Shown here in pieces: positions 1 to 6,651 of a DNA stretch of 23,374 nucleotides. The stretch comes from an uncultured Clostridia bacterium. Its GTDB lineage: Bacteria; Bacillota; Clostridia; UBA1381. Both the position numbers and the translations under genes were made by a program. A model generated the notes under the pieces. It worked only from the letters and a program-made list of their open reading frames with translations. It searched no databases and was not told the origin of the DNA. The DNA lies in contig CAKSPN010000007.1 in NCBI GenBank assembly GCA_934481375.1, forward strand, positions 1-23,374. Reading direction: 5' to 3'. The first letter of the stretch is position 1; each line of letters begins with the position of its first letter.

Positions 1-648
1 CTCCTGCTCCGAGCCGCCCTCATTTTCGGAGTTATTTTCTTCAGATTCCATAACTCCGGCAAGCGGTACGGCAACGTCCGCATAGTCGAGATTTTCAAGC
101 ACAAAAAAATCCTGCATTGTACAGCGCGGAAAACCCTGCAAGTCGTTTTTGTCAAAGGTAAGCTGATAGTATTTTGCAGGATTAAGCTCCACAATCGGCT
201 TTACTTCGGTGAGATATTCGCTTGCCTCGCCGAGCGATACGGCAACATACACGTCGGGACGGATTTCCTCGCTTCTTGAAAGAGTATCCAGAAGATCGCC
301 AAGACCGTTTCGTGCGACCTCCTCCGAAATTACAAAGATTTTCGTGTGAAACAATGAAAATTTCTTGCTCACAATATGATTTGCGGTATTTATTGCCGAA
401 TACATATTAGGCGCTTCCACAACCACGTTTTCGATTATATCGGGTCCGCTTTTTCCGCCCTCCTCGGACGCACCGCCGCTTATTTGAGTCGGGTTTGCAA
501 ATTGTATTGTTATTTTGTAGTTGTCGGGAGTTTCGGATTTGTCAAATCCGAGCGCAACAACGTGCGCAACGTCGTTTACCTCGTTGCCGAAACAACCCGA
601 AAGCATAAGCGTAAAGCAGATTATCGGAAAAAGCTTCAGAAATCTCAT
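1..648 (-). CDS. gerC: Spore germination lipoprotein, Ger(x)C family (3' part cut by window edge)
   Basis: This is the third gene of a germinant-receptor operon; 216 codons are visible from the ATG at 646-648 and the frame is open to the window edge. The N-terminus is a lipoprotein signal: a hydrophobic stretch ending in a lipobox LSGC with Cys19 as the lipidation site. It is followed by the GerC-like opening CFGNEVNDVAHVVALGFD and, around residues 80-115, NTANHIVSKKFSLFHTKIFV, typical of the Ger(x)C N-terminal domain. In the family the protein sits on the outer face of the spore inner membrane and is needed for receptor function. Its start codon overlaps the gerB stop by four bases (ATGA), so translational coupling is likely. 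GerC proteins usually have about 370-400 residues, so a little under half lies outside the window. Family assignment is firm; the germinant cannot be told from sequence. Confidence 0.93.
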   Translation of the reverse strand, partial: MRFLKLFPIICFTLMLSGCFGNEVNDVAHVVALGFDKSETPDNYKITIQFANPTQISGGASEEGGKSGPDIIENVVVEAPNMYSAINTANHIVSKKFSLFHTKIFVISEEVARNGLGDLLDTLSRSEEIRPDVYVAVSLGEASEYLTEVKPIVELNPAKYYQLTFDKNDLQGFPRCTMQDFFVLENLDYADVAVPLAGVMESEENNSENEGGSEQE

Positions 649-1703
649 TTTTGTATTCCTTTCTTTGTCATAAGTCCGAAAATAAACGGTAGTATAAGAA
701 CTGCGATCGATACCGCAAGCATAACTATTTTATCCGCCGCCATTACGGTTTGAGTGTTTTCCGGTAAAAGAGAGAACGAGCAGAGCGTAATTACAACCGG
801 CAGTATCATCGGCTTGTAATATTTTAGAGAAAATGTCTGCTGAAGAACAAAACACATCGCATATATATAGAATGACGAGTACAGCAGTATCATAATAGTC
901 CATATAAATTGAAAGAAAGCCTCAAACCTGTTAAAAAATGTACTTAAATGCACCATTTTTGTAAGCTGATACACGGGAAAAACGAAATTTTCCGAGAGCG
1001 GATAAGGGAAAATAAGGCAGTAGGACAGCAAAGTTAAGAATGCCGCCGCACCGCTTATTATAATTGCTTTGAGTCCGCCGTGCTTAATATCGTAAAGCGT
1101 ATCGGAAAACGGCATTAATATATACAAAAGTATTATGTCCGAGAACAGATACGTTGTTTTAAACCCCGATAAAAACAGATTTTTTGTGCCGTTACCCAAA
1201 ATCGGCATAAGATTTTCCGTCTTATAGTACGGAGAAAGCATAATAAGAAACAGAACAAGCACCGTTCCGGCTATCGGCAGAAAAAGATAGTGTATGCGTG
1301 AAATTGATTCTATACCCATATATGCTCCAAATGCCGCTGCAATAGCAAAAAGCAGAAGAATAAGCGTTGTGGGAGTTTCTTTTAAAAGCACAATGTTTAT
1401 AGTTTCGGGGAAAATTCTTATTATCGAAACGAAATTTGTTGCCAAAATCAGAAACAACAGCGTTCCTACGGGTATTTTGAACCAATTTCCACCCTTTTCG
1501 GCAGCAATTTCGATAATATTTTTCTTTTCCTTGTATACGGAAAACGTTATAAAAAACACAATAAGCACGATTACTGCATTTATAAGCATTTGCAGCCATG
1601 CGGCGTTTCCGCTGTTTATTATATACGTTCTTGGAAACACCAGAAGAATTTTTGCAAAAATAGTGTTTATCATCAGGCTTGTTATTTCTTTTCTGCGAAG
1701 CAT
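645..1703 (-). CDS. gerB: Spore germination permease GerB (endospore germination permease family)
   Basis: A 352-residue polytopic membrane protein made almost entirely of hydrophobic segments, with the length usual for the B subunit of GerA-type receptors (amino acid/polyamine/organocation superfamily; spore_permease). Recognisable stretches include IHYLFLPIAG in the middle and FEAFFQFIWTIMILLYSSFY in the C-terminal third. In known receptors the B subunit contains the germinant-binding site in the spore inner membrane. It lies between gerA (41-bp gap) and gerC (4-bp overlap), so the three genes form one operon. The SD-like AAAGGAAA lies 5-6 nt before the ATG. Just upstream of that SD is a perfect parS site, so ParB can load inside this operon. 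An antisense frame and a frame-shifted frame over this gene have no family resemblance and are shadows. Confidence 0.93.
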   Translation of the reverse strand: MLRRKEITSLMINTIFAKILLVFPRTYIINSGNAAWLQMLINAVIVLIVFFITFSVYKEKKNIIEIAAEKGGNWFKIPVGTLLFLILATNFVSIIRIFPETINIVLLKETPTTLILLLFAIAAAFGAYMGIESISRIHYLFLPIAGTVLVLFLIMLSPYYKTENLMPILGNGTKNLFLSGFKTTYLFSDIILLYILMPFSDTLYDIKHGGLKAIIISGAAAFLTLLSYCLIFPYPLSENFVFPVYQLTKMVHLSTFFNRFEAFFQFIWTIMILLYSSFYIYAMCFVLQQTFSLKYYKPMILPVVITLCSFSLLPENTQTVMAADKIVMLAVSIAVLILPFIFGLMTKKGIQK

Positions 1704-1721
1704 ATTAATTTCCTTTCAAAA

Positions 1722-1737
1722 TGTTTCACGTGAAACA
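1722..1737. promoter_or_regulatory. parS centromere site (copy 1)
   Basis: Perfect 16-bp palindrome TGTTTCACGTGAAACA, identical to the Firmicute parS consensus; the symmetry extends to 22 bp (1719-1740). It lies in the 41-bp gap between gerA and gerB, 18 bp upstream of the gerB ATG. ParB, encoded 2.8 kb away, is expected to load here and spread. Confidence 0.96.
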
Positions 1738-1744
1738 TTTATTT

Positions 1745-3376
1745 TTAACGGCGTTTTATATTCCATTTTCGGCTTATTTTCGGCTCTTCATTTGAGTTTT
1801 TGGTGTGAAGATATGCCGGACGTTTTTCTTTTCTCCATATTGGGTTTACAAAAAGCGAATTGCTCACACTTCTGCTCCCTGCTCTTGGAAGCGGCGATAA
1901 AAGCGGTATTCCGAAGCTTTTTATTTGTCCGAGGTATATCCCGTATGCAAACACTCCGACGGCTATTCCGTAAAATCCCATTACGGCGGCGGCAAAAATA
2001 AAGCAAAGCCGCAGTATTCGGTGCGTCCAGCTAAGCGAATAATCGGGCGTTGCAAACGAGCCTATGCCCGTTATTGCGATTACGATTATCATTATCGGAC
2101 TTACTATTTTTGCGCTTACCGCCGCCTGACCGAGAATAAGTCCGCCCACAATTCCGAGCGTTGAGCCTATTACCCCCGGCATACGCAGTCCTGCCTCACG
2201 TATCATTTCAAACGCAAAATCCATTAATAAAAGCTCCAGAAGGCTTGGAAACGGCACATTTTCACGTGCCGCACTTATGGAATACAATAGGTATGTCGGT
2301 ATTATCTCATAGTGATACAGTGTAACAGCAAGATACAGCGCAGGAAACAACAGCGCAATAAACATTCCCATAAGCCGCAGTATGCGTGACAAATTCGCAT
2401 AAGGCACTCTTAAATAATCATCGGAAACGGCGTGCGTCATCTCAAAAATTGTTGACGGCATTATAAGAACTCTCGGACTGCCGTTTAAAATAAGCGCCGC
2501 ACGTCCCTCGGTAAGCGCACGTGCCACCCTGTCGGGGCGCTCCGTGCCTATTATTTGCGTTGTTGCCATAAAGGTGTTTTCTTCAAGCATCATTTCAACT
2601 TCTTCGATCGAAATGACATAATCCGTTGTTATTCCGTTTATGCGCCGCCGTATTTCGTTCACAAGATTTTGATTTGCAATATCGCTTATATACAATAAAA
2701 CTCCTCTTGTCTGCGATACCGTTCCGATTTTTACGCCTTCGGCAATTAATTTTTCCGTTTTTATTATTTTTCGCACAAGAGCGGTGTTGTTTCGGAGCAT
2801 TTCCGCAAAAGCCTCCTGCGGACCGTAGACAGACTGCTCGTTTTCGGGCTTGTCTATGCTTCTGTGTCCCCATTCACGCACATCAAAGACAAATCCCTTG
2901 GGGATTTTGTCCACAAACACGGCGCAACTGCCGAAATTGATTTCCTCGGCGATGCTGTCCATGCTCTGCGTGATCATTGCCTGCGAGTGTGCGGCAAATT
3001 TTTCGCTTATTTCATCATCATATTTGTATATTTCCTCGTCCGAAAAGTACGGAAGCATAAGCAAAGGCTTTATTACTGCTTCATCGACGTGGTCGGTGTT
3101 TACCATTCCGTCTATAAATATCACAAACGCACGCCGTCCCTTTTTAAGGCGCAGTTCACGGATAACCACGTCATTGTTCAAAGGATAGGAAAAACGCTGC
3201 TTTATATATGAAAGACTTTCATCAATACTGTCCGTAACATATACGTCCTTTTCGGGCGGTTTTTCGTCTCTTACATCATACGCCGTGGCGGAACTTGGGT
3301 CATTTATCGAAAATTCCGTCCTGTATGACGGTTCTTCAAACCAAAAAATAGATTTCAGCCGATTTGCTGTTTTCAT
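1745..3376 (-). CDS. gerA: Spore germination protein GerA (A subunit, GerA/KA family)
   Basis: A 543-residue A subunit of a germinant receptor. The soluble N-terminal region (about residues 45-325) carries the family motif RPDRVARALTEGRAALILNG at 280-299. The membrane region (about 330-490) carries MIREAGLRMP at 391-400 followed by the Gly-rich segment IGSTLGIVGGLILGQAAV, both hallmarks of the family. A basic cytoplasmic tail follows. The start is supported by AAAGGA about 11 nt upstream. It heads the gerA-gerB-gerC operon and is transcribed divergently from parA. Upstream, on the minus strand, GTATA (3435-3439) and CAATAATA (3411-3418) are separated by 16 bp. This is weakly like a forespore sigma-G promoter, and I see no good sigma-A -35, which would fit forespore expression; that part is tentative. 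Family call is firm, the ligand unknown. Confidence 0.97.
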   Translation of the reverse strand: MKTANRLKSIFWFEEPSYRTEFSINDPSSATAYDVRDEKPPEKDVYVTDSIDESLSYIKQRFSYPLNNDVVIRELRLKKGRRAFVIFIDGMVNTDHVDEAVIKPLLMLPYFSDEEIYKYDDEISEKFAAHSQAMITQSMDSIAEEINFGSCAVFVDKIPKGFVFDVREWGHRSIDKPENEQSVYGPQEAFAEMLRNNTALVRKIIKTEKLIAEGVKIGTVSQTRGVLLYISDIANQNLVNEIRRRINGITTDYVISIEEVEMMLEENTFMATTQIIGTERPDRVARALTEGRAALILNGSPRVLIMPSTIFEMTHAVSDDYLRVPYANLSRILRLMGMFIALLFPALYLAVTLYHYEIIPTYLLYSISAARENVPFPSLLELLLMDFAFEMIREAGLRMPGVIGSTLGIVGGLILGQAAVSAKIVSPIMIIVIAITGIGSFATPDYSLSWTHRILRLCFIFAAAVMGFYGIAVGVFAYGIYLGQIKSFGIPLLSPLPRAGSRSVSNSLFVNPIWRKEKRPAYLHTKNSNEEPKISRKWNIKRR

Positions 3377-3493
3377 TTTGCAACAATCCTTTCGCAGTTT
3401 CTGTTTATTATATTATTGTAAAAAACCAAAAAAATATACAGAATTTGCGCTTTTTATGTTACACGAATGTTTCAATTTTTAATTTTTATAGAA

Positions 3494-3509
3494 TGTTTCA
3501 CGTGAAACA
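3494..3509. promoter_or_regulatory. parS centromere site (copy 2), abutting the parA promoter
   Basis: Second perfect TGTTTCACGTGAAACA; symmetry extends over 20 bp (3492-3511). It ends one base before the -35 of the putative parA promoter (TTTACA at 3510). ParB bound here would sit against RNA polymerase, so parAB autoregulation is plausible. It is 1772 bp from copy 1, start to start. Confidence 0.96.
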
Positions 3510-3537
3510 TTTACAAATTAAAAATATATGTTATAAT
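3510..3537 (+). promoter_or_regulatory. Putative sigma-A promoter of parAB
   Basis: TTTACA (3510-3515), 16-bp spacer, TATAAT (3532-3537), with an extended -10 TG at 3529-3530. The same TGn-TATAAT form recurs at other promoters in this window. It implies a leader of roughly 240 nt before parA, crowded with hairpins. Confidence 0.7.
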
Positions 3538-3538
3538 A

Positions 3539-3610
3539 GTTATGAAGGAATATTTGCTTTGCAAATATTCAAGAGCTATGCTCTTTTCGGACTACGTCCG
3601 ACTTCATAAC
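3539..3610. repeat. Compact four-way-junction palindrome (cloverleaf-like element)
   Basis: A 9-bp outer stem GTTATGAAG/CTTCATAAC (3539-3547 with 3602-3610) encloses three perfect hairpins with almost no unpaired bases between them. The first is GAATATTTGC-TTT-GCAAATATTC (3548-3570). The second is AAGAGC-TAT-GCTCTT (3571-3585). The third is TCGGAC-TAC-GTCCGA (3587-3601). Only base 3586 is unpaired at the junction. It is not a tRNA: the arms have triloops and none of the conserved tRNA bases. It lies in the parA leader/divergent intergenic region. A shared TATAATAGT precedes it (3532-3540) and the related second set of hairpins (3662-3670). Confidence 0.85.
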
Positions 3611-3734
3611 ATTGTATTGAGTCGTAAAAATGCCCTTGCGAGCAAGCATTTTTACTCACAATATAATAGTCCGTTCGGCGAGAGTGCCGAACAGAAGAAA
3701 AGTTTGCTTTGCAAACTTTTAAGAGCTGCGCTCC
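3611..3734. repeat. Second hairpin set in the parA leader, related to the cloverleaf element
   Basis: Three parts are visible. A long hairpin has arms GTAAAAATG (3624-3632) and CATTTTTAC (3647-3655) with an inner CTTG/CAAG stem. GTTCGGC/GCCGAAC (3673-3679 with 3686-3692) forms a second. AAAAGTTTGC-TTT-GCAAACTTTT (3698-3720) is followed at once by GAGC-TGC-GCTC (3723-3733). The last two repeat the order, loop size and core (TTTGCTTTGCAAA then AAGAGCT) of the hairpins at 3548-3585, while the outer five base pairs differ but stay complementary. From 3735 to 3787 I see only the parA ribosome binding site. Confidence 0.75.
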
Positions 3735-3787
3735 AAATATAACTCATCACACCACAATGCCGCAAGGGCGGCGGAACGGAGAACAAT

Positions 3788-4543
3788 ATGGGCAAAATAA
3801 TTGCCGTTACAAATCAAAAAGGCGGAGTCGGCAAAACAACCACCTCCGTAAATCTTTCCTCCTGTCTTGCCTGCGAGGGCAAAAAAACGCTCCTTATCGA
3901 CTGCGATCCCCAGTGCAACGCAACAAGCGGAGTCGGCATAACCGAACATTCGCTTACAATCTACGATTGCCTTGACGATCCCGATAAAGCAAAACAGGCG
4001 GTAATAAAAACAAAATACAGCAATTTATACGTTATCCCCTCGTCTCCGAATATGTCGGCGGTTGAGATAGAGCTTGCATATGAGGAAAAGCGTGAGTATT
4101 TCTTAAAAGATGTGACCGAAAAACTGAAGGCGGATTACGATTTTATAATAATCGACTCCCCCCCGGCGCTCGGTATTCTTACCATTAATATACTTACTGC
4201 GTCAGACTCGGTGCTTATTCCCGTTCAGTGCGAGTATTATGCGCTCGAGGGTGTCAGCCAGCTTATCGGGACGATACGTATAATTAAGAAGAAATTCAAT
4301 CCGAATATCGAAATAGAGGGCGTTCTGGGTACAATGTACGATGGCAGAACAAACCTCTCGATACAGGTTCTTGACGAAGTGAAAAAGTATTTCCCCGATA
4401 AGGTATACAAAACGGTAATTCCGAGAAATGTACGCCTTTCGGAAGCGCCAAGTTTCGGCGAGCCGATAATAAAATACGACCGTACATCAAAGGGTGCGGA
4501 CGCATATATGGCTCTTGCAAAAGAAATTATAAGAAAAAACTAA
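3788..4543 (+). CDS. parA: Chromosome partitioning ATPase ParA (Soj)
   Basis: A 251-residue ParA/MinD-family ATPase. The deviant Walker A is KGGVGKTTT at residues 11-19 (signature Lys11, P-loop Lys16). The Walker A' region LIDCDPQCNAT includes Asp40, and Walker B is IIIDSPPALG around Asp123. The length is that of a chromosomal Soj with no N-terminal HTH, so DNA binding would be non-specific through the ATP dimer. ParA and ParB move newly replicated origins and, in spore formers, feed back on DnaA. GGAG sits about 6 nt before the ATG. parB follows 30 bp later, and two parS sites lie within 2.1 kb upstream, so this is a complete parABS locus. Expression is likely from the promoter at 3510-3537. 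Confidence is very high. Confidence 0.98.
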   Translation: MGKIIAVTNQKGGVGKTTTSVNLSSCLACEGKKTLLIDCDPQCNATSGVGITEHSLTIYDCLDDPDKAKQAVIKTKYSNLYVIPSSPNMSAVEIELAYEEKREYFLKDVTEKLKADYDFIIIDSPPALGILTINILTASDSVLIPVQCEYYALEGVSQLIGTIRIIKKKFNPNIEIEGVLGTMYDGRTNLSIQVLDEVKKYFPDKVYKTVIPRNVRLSEAPSFGEPIIKYDRTSKGADAYMALAKEIIRKN

Positions 4544-4573
4544 CATTTATGTAAATCGAAAGGAAGTATGCTT

Positions 4574-5440
4574 ATGGCAAAAAAGGGACTCGGCAAAGGT
4601 CTGAACGGACTTTTTGAAGGCACAGCCGCCGAACTTTTGGAGCCGGAAAAAAGCGGAGGAATAACAAAGCTTAAGATAAACAGCGTTGAGCCGAATAAAG
4701 ATCAGCCGAGAAAAGTTTTTGATGCGGAAAAACTGGAAACGCTTGCGGAGTCTATAAAAGAGCATGGGCTTATACAGCCGATAACCGTAACAGCAGGAAA
4801 GAACGGAAATTATCTTATAATAGCCGGAGAACGCCGCTGGAGAGCCGCAAAAAAAGCCGGACTTTCGGAAATACCGGCGATTATAGGCGAATTTACTCCC
4901 CAAGAGGCGGCGGAACTGGCGCTGATAGAAAACTTACAGCGTGAGGATTTAAACCCGATAGAAGAAGCGCTCGGTTACAGACAGCTCCTCGAAAAGTTCA
5001 GTCTTACCCAGGAGGATATATCAAAGAAGATAGGCAAAAGCCGCAGTGCGGTTGCAAATTCGCTAAGGCTGCTGTCGCTTGACGACCGCACACGTGATTT
5101 GGTTGCGGACGGTATGATTTCGAGCGGACACGCACGTGCTCTGCTGTCGGTGGAGGACCCCGAAATACGTGAAGCGCTTGTAAAGCGCATTACGGAGGGC
5201 AGTCTGAATGTGCGCCAGGCTGAAGCGCTTGCAAAGCAATTAAGCAAAAAGCGCCCGAAAAAAGCGCCCAAAGAGCCTACCGCCGGTGACATTGAAATAG
5301 AGCACATATCCGAAAAAATGTCCTCTGCCCTCGGCACAAAGGTCAAAATATCACACACCGCACGCAAAGGCAGAATAGAGATCGAATATTACGGCAATGA
5401 TGATTTAGAAAGGCTTTTAACCCTCTTAAACGTAACGTGA
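4574..5440 (+). CDS. parB: Chromosome partitioning protein ParB (Spo0J), CTPase clamp
   Basis: A 288-residue ParB. I take the ATG at 4574 rather than 4568: AAAGGAAG (4559-4566) is 7 nt from it but only 1 nt from the earlier ATG, and MAKKGLGKGLNGLF is the usual family start (the ParA-stimulating N-terminal peptide). The ParB/Srx CTP-binding domain spans about residues 32-125, with GERRWRAAK at 85-93 and ENLQRED at 119-125. A helix-turn-helix follows at about 142-166 (FSLTQEDISKKIGKSRSAV), which reads parS. A basic linker (about 220-235) leads to the C-terminal dimer domain. It should bind the two parS sites in this window and recruit SMC. The last codons and stop lie inside the left arm of the repeat element that follows. 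Confidence 0.98.
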   Translation: MAKKGLGKGLNGLFEGTAAELLEPEKSGGITKLKINSVEPNKDQPRKVFDAEKLETLAESIKEHGLIQPITVTAGKNGNYLIIAGERRWRAAKKAGLSEIPAIIGEFTPQEAAELALIENLQREDLNPIEEALGYRQLLEKFSLTQEDISKKIGKSRSAVANSLRLLSLDDRTRDLVADGMISSGHARALLSVEDPEIREALVKRITEGSLNVRQAEALAKQLSKKRPKKAPKEPTAGDIEIEHISEKMSSALGTKVKISHTARKGRIEIEYYGNDDLERLLTLLNVT

Positions 5441-5647
5441 GAAATAAGCGGCGCATCTCGCCGTTTATCAACACTCGGAGTATCTACATACGCCGTCGTG
5501 TTTCAGAACGACAATCTGCTTGCTTCTTTCTCACGTTAGAGTAAGCGTAGCGGCGCATCTCATCTTCCTGTTCGCCTTGAAGTATCGCATACGTCGGCGG
5601 CGAACAGAAAGCGACCTGCTTGCTTCTTTCCTACGTTAGGATAAGCG
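5433..5647. repeat. Two-copy ~100-bp intergenic repeat with inverted ends
   Basis: The 288-bp gap between parB and the DUF4446 gene holds two related units of about 100 bp. Each begins GCGGCGCATCTC (5448 and 5550) and ends CTGCTTGCTTCTTTC (5516 and 5616). Unit 1 has core CTCGGAGTATC...CATACGCCGTCG (5474-5498). Unit 2 has a diverged core inside a hairpin closed by CTGTTCGCC/GGCGAACAG. TAACGTGAGAAA (5433-5444) and TTTCTCACGTTA (5527-5538) are a perfect 12-bp inverted pair around unit 1; the left arm contains the parB stop codon. A small hairpin CGGGC/GCCCG follows near 5646. The core recurs at 11684-12118 and 19341-19672. Confidence 0.85.
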
Positions 5648-5728
5648 GGCAGTGCCCGACGCCGCCAAAGTCAAGCGGTACAAACTACATAAAACCGAAT
5701 AAACTGCATTGCAGAAATGGAGAAAAAT

Positions 5729-6226
5729 ATGAATACAACACTTCTATTTATGATTGCTCTTGCCATAATGCTTGTTCTGATTATCATATGTCTTATTCTG
5801 ATTATGATAAACTCCTCACGCATTAACACTCTGCTCGATTATTCCGATGACGGGGATCTTGTAAGCGTCCTTAAGGAATATTATGAAAAGGTGGACAATT
5901 TGGCAAAAACGATAAACTCGTCCTCGGACGCAATAATGTCGTCACGCATTGCGGAATGTGAGCGCAAAAGCGGAAAATCGTTCCACAAAACCGCAACCGT
6001 GAATTTTGACGCATTTGATGATGTGACCGGAAAGCTCAGCTTTGCGCTCACGCTGTTGAACGGCGATAATGACGGCGTTATTCTCACCTCGCTTTACGGA
6101 CACAATTCGTGCAATATGTATGTCCGTGAGATACGCGGAGGAAGTGCGTCGACGGTGCTTCTGGACGAAGAAAAACAGTCGCTTGAAGCGGCAAAGAAAT
6201 CAGGTGATAATAATGGAACAAAATAA
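5729..6226 (+). CDS. DUF4446 family membrane-anchored protein
   Basis: About 165 residues. I choose the ATG at 5729 (MNTTLLFMIAL) because GGAG at 5719-5722 is 6 nt upstream; the in-frame ATG at 5717 has no ribosome binding site. There is one N-terminal transmembrane helix (about residues 4-28), then a helical linker. A compact C-terminal domain contains FDAFDDVTGKLSFALTLLNG and GVILTSLYGHN, which match the DUF4446 signature. The family has no assigned biochemical role, but it is often encoded between spo0J/parB and serS in Clostridia, as here. A role in partitioning or at the membrane can only be guessed. The last 14 bases overlap the next gene. Family confidence is high, function unknown. 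Confidence 0.9.
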   Translation: MNTTLLFMIALAIMLVLIIICLILIMINSSRINTLLDYSDDGDLVSVLKEYYEKVDNLAKTINSSSDAIMSSRIAECERKSGKSFHKTATVNFDAFDDVTGKLSFALTLLNGDNDGVILTSLYGHNSCNMYVREIRGGSASTVLLDEEKQSLEAAKKSGDNNGTK

Positions 6227-6635
6227 CCACGGTAACAAATCCCTTTTTCTGTACACAGCGCTCATATTTTTTGTTGCGGTAATACTTATAATACTTGCGT
6301 TTTTCGGACAGACAAAGGTGCAGAAAAGTCAGCCCCCGATAAGCAGTGAGGCGCCTGTTCAGACGGCGGCAAGCATACCGGAAAAGGCGGCGGTTGTAAG
6401 CGAGGAAAATGCAAAGCTTATGCAGGAGGTTTCCGAGCTGAAATCACAGCTTGAGAAAAACACCGAGGAAATCGAAAAGCTCACGGAGGGGCAGGCAAAC
6501 GACGCTCTGCTGTTCAGTGCGTATGACGCAAAGCTCCGAAACGATGCGGAAGCATTAAACACCGTTTTAAGTTCGATAAATTATGAACAGCTTACAGAGG
6601 AACAGAAAGCTGTTTATGATAAAATACAAAAGTAA
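6213..6635 (+). CDS. Small single-pass membrane protein with coiled coil, unknown function
   Basis: 140 residues from the ATG at 6213, which overlaps the end of the DUF4446 gene by 14 bp. AGGTGA at 6202-6207 is the likely ribosome binding site, inside the upstream gene. The longer frame reaching back to 6069 has no upstream support and runs through the DUF4446 gene. A short polar N-terminus is followed by one transmembrane helix (about residues 12-31), a Pro/Ser/Ala-rich linker, and a Glu/Lys-rich coiled coil (about 60-95, ENAKLMQEVSELKSQLEKN). A short helical tail (NTVLSSINYEQLTEEQKAVYDKI) ends it. I do not recognise the family. Its shape resembles membrane-tethered scaffold or divisome-type coiled-coil proteins, but that is only shape. 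The tight overlap suggests it works with the DUF4446 protein. Confidence 0.75.
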   Translation: MEQNNHGNKSLFLYTALIFFVAVILIILAFFGQTKVQKSQPPISSEAPVQTAASIPEKAAVVSEENAKLMQEVSELKSQLEKNTEEIEKLTEGQANDALLFSAYDAKLRNDAEALNTVLSSINYEQLTEEQKAVYDKIQK

Positions 6636-6651
6636 GAAAGGATAAATAAAA

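Noticed and set aside
3539..3610. tRNA gene suggested by the cloverleaf fold
   Set aside because: Triloops, a 10-bp first arm and no conserved T-loop, D-loop or anticodon-loop bases.
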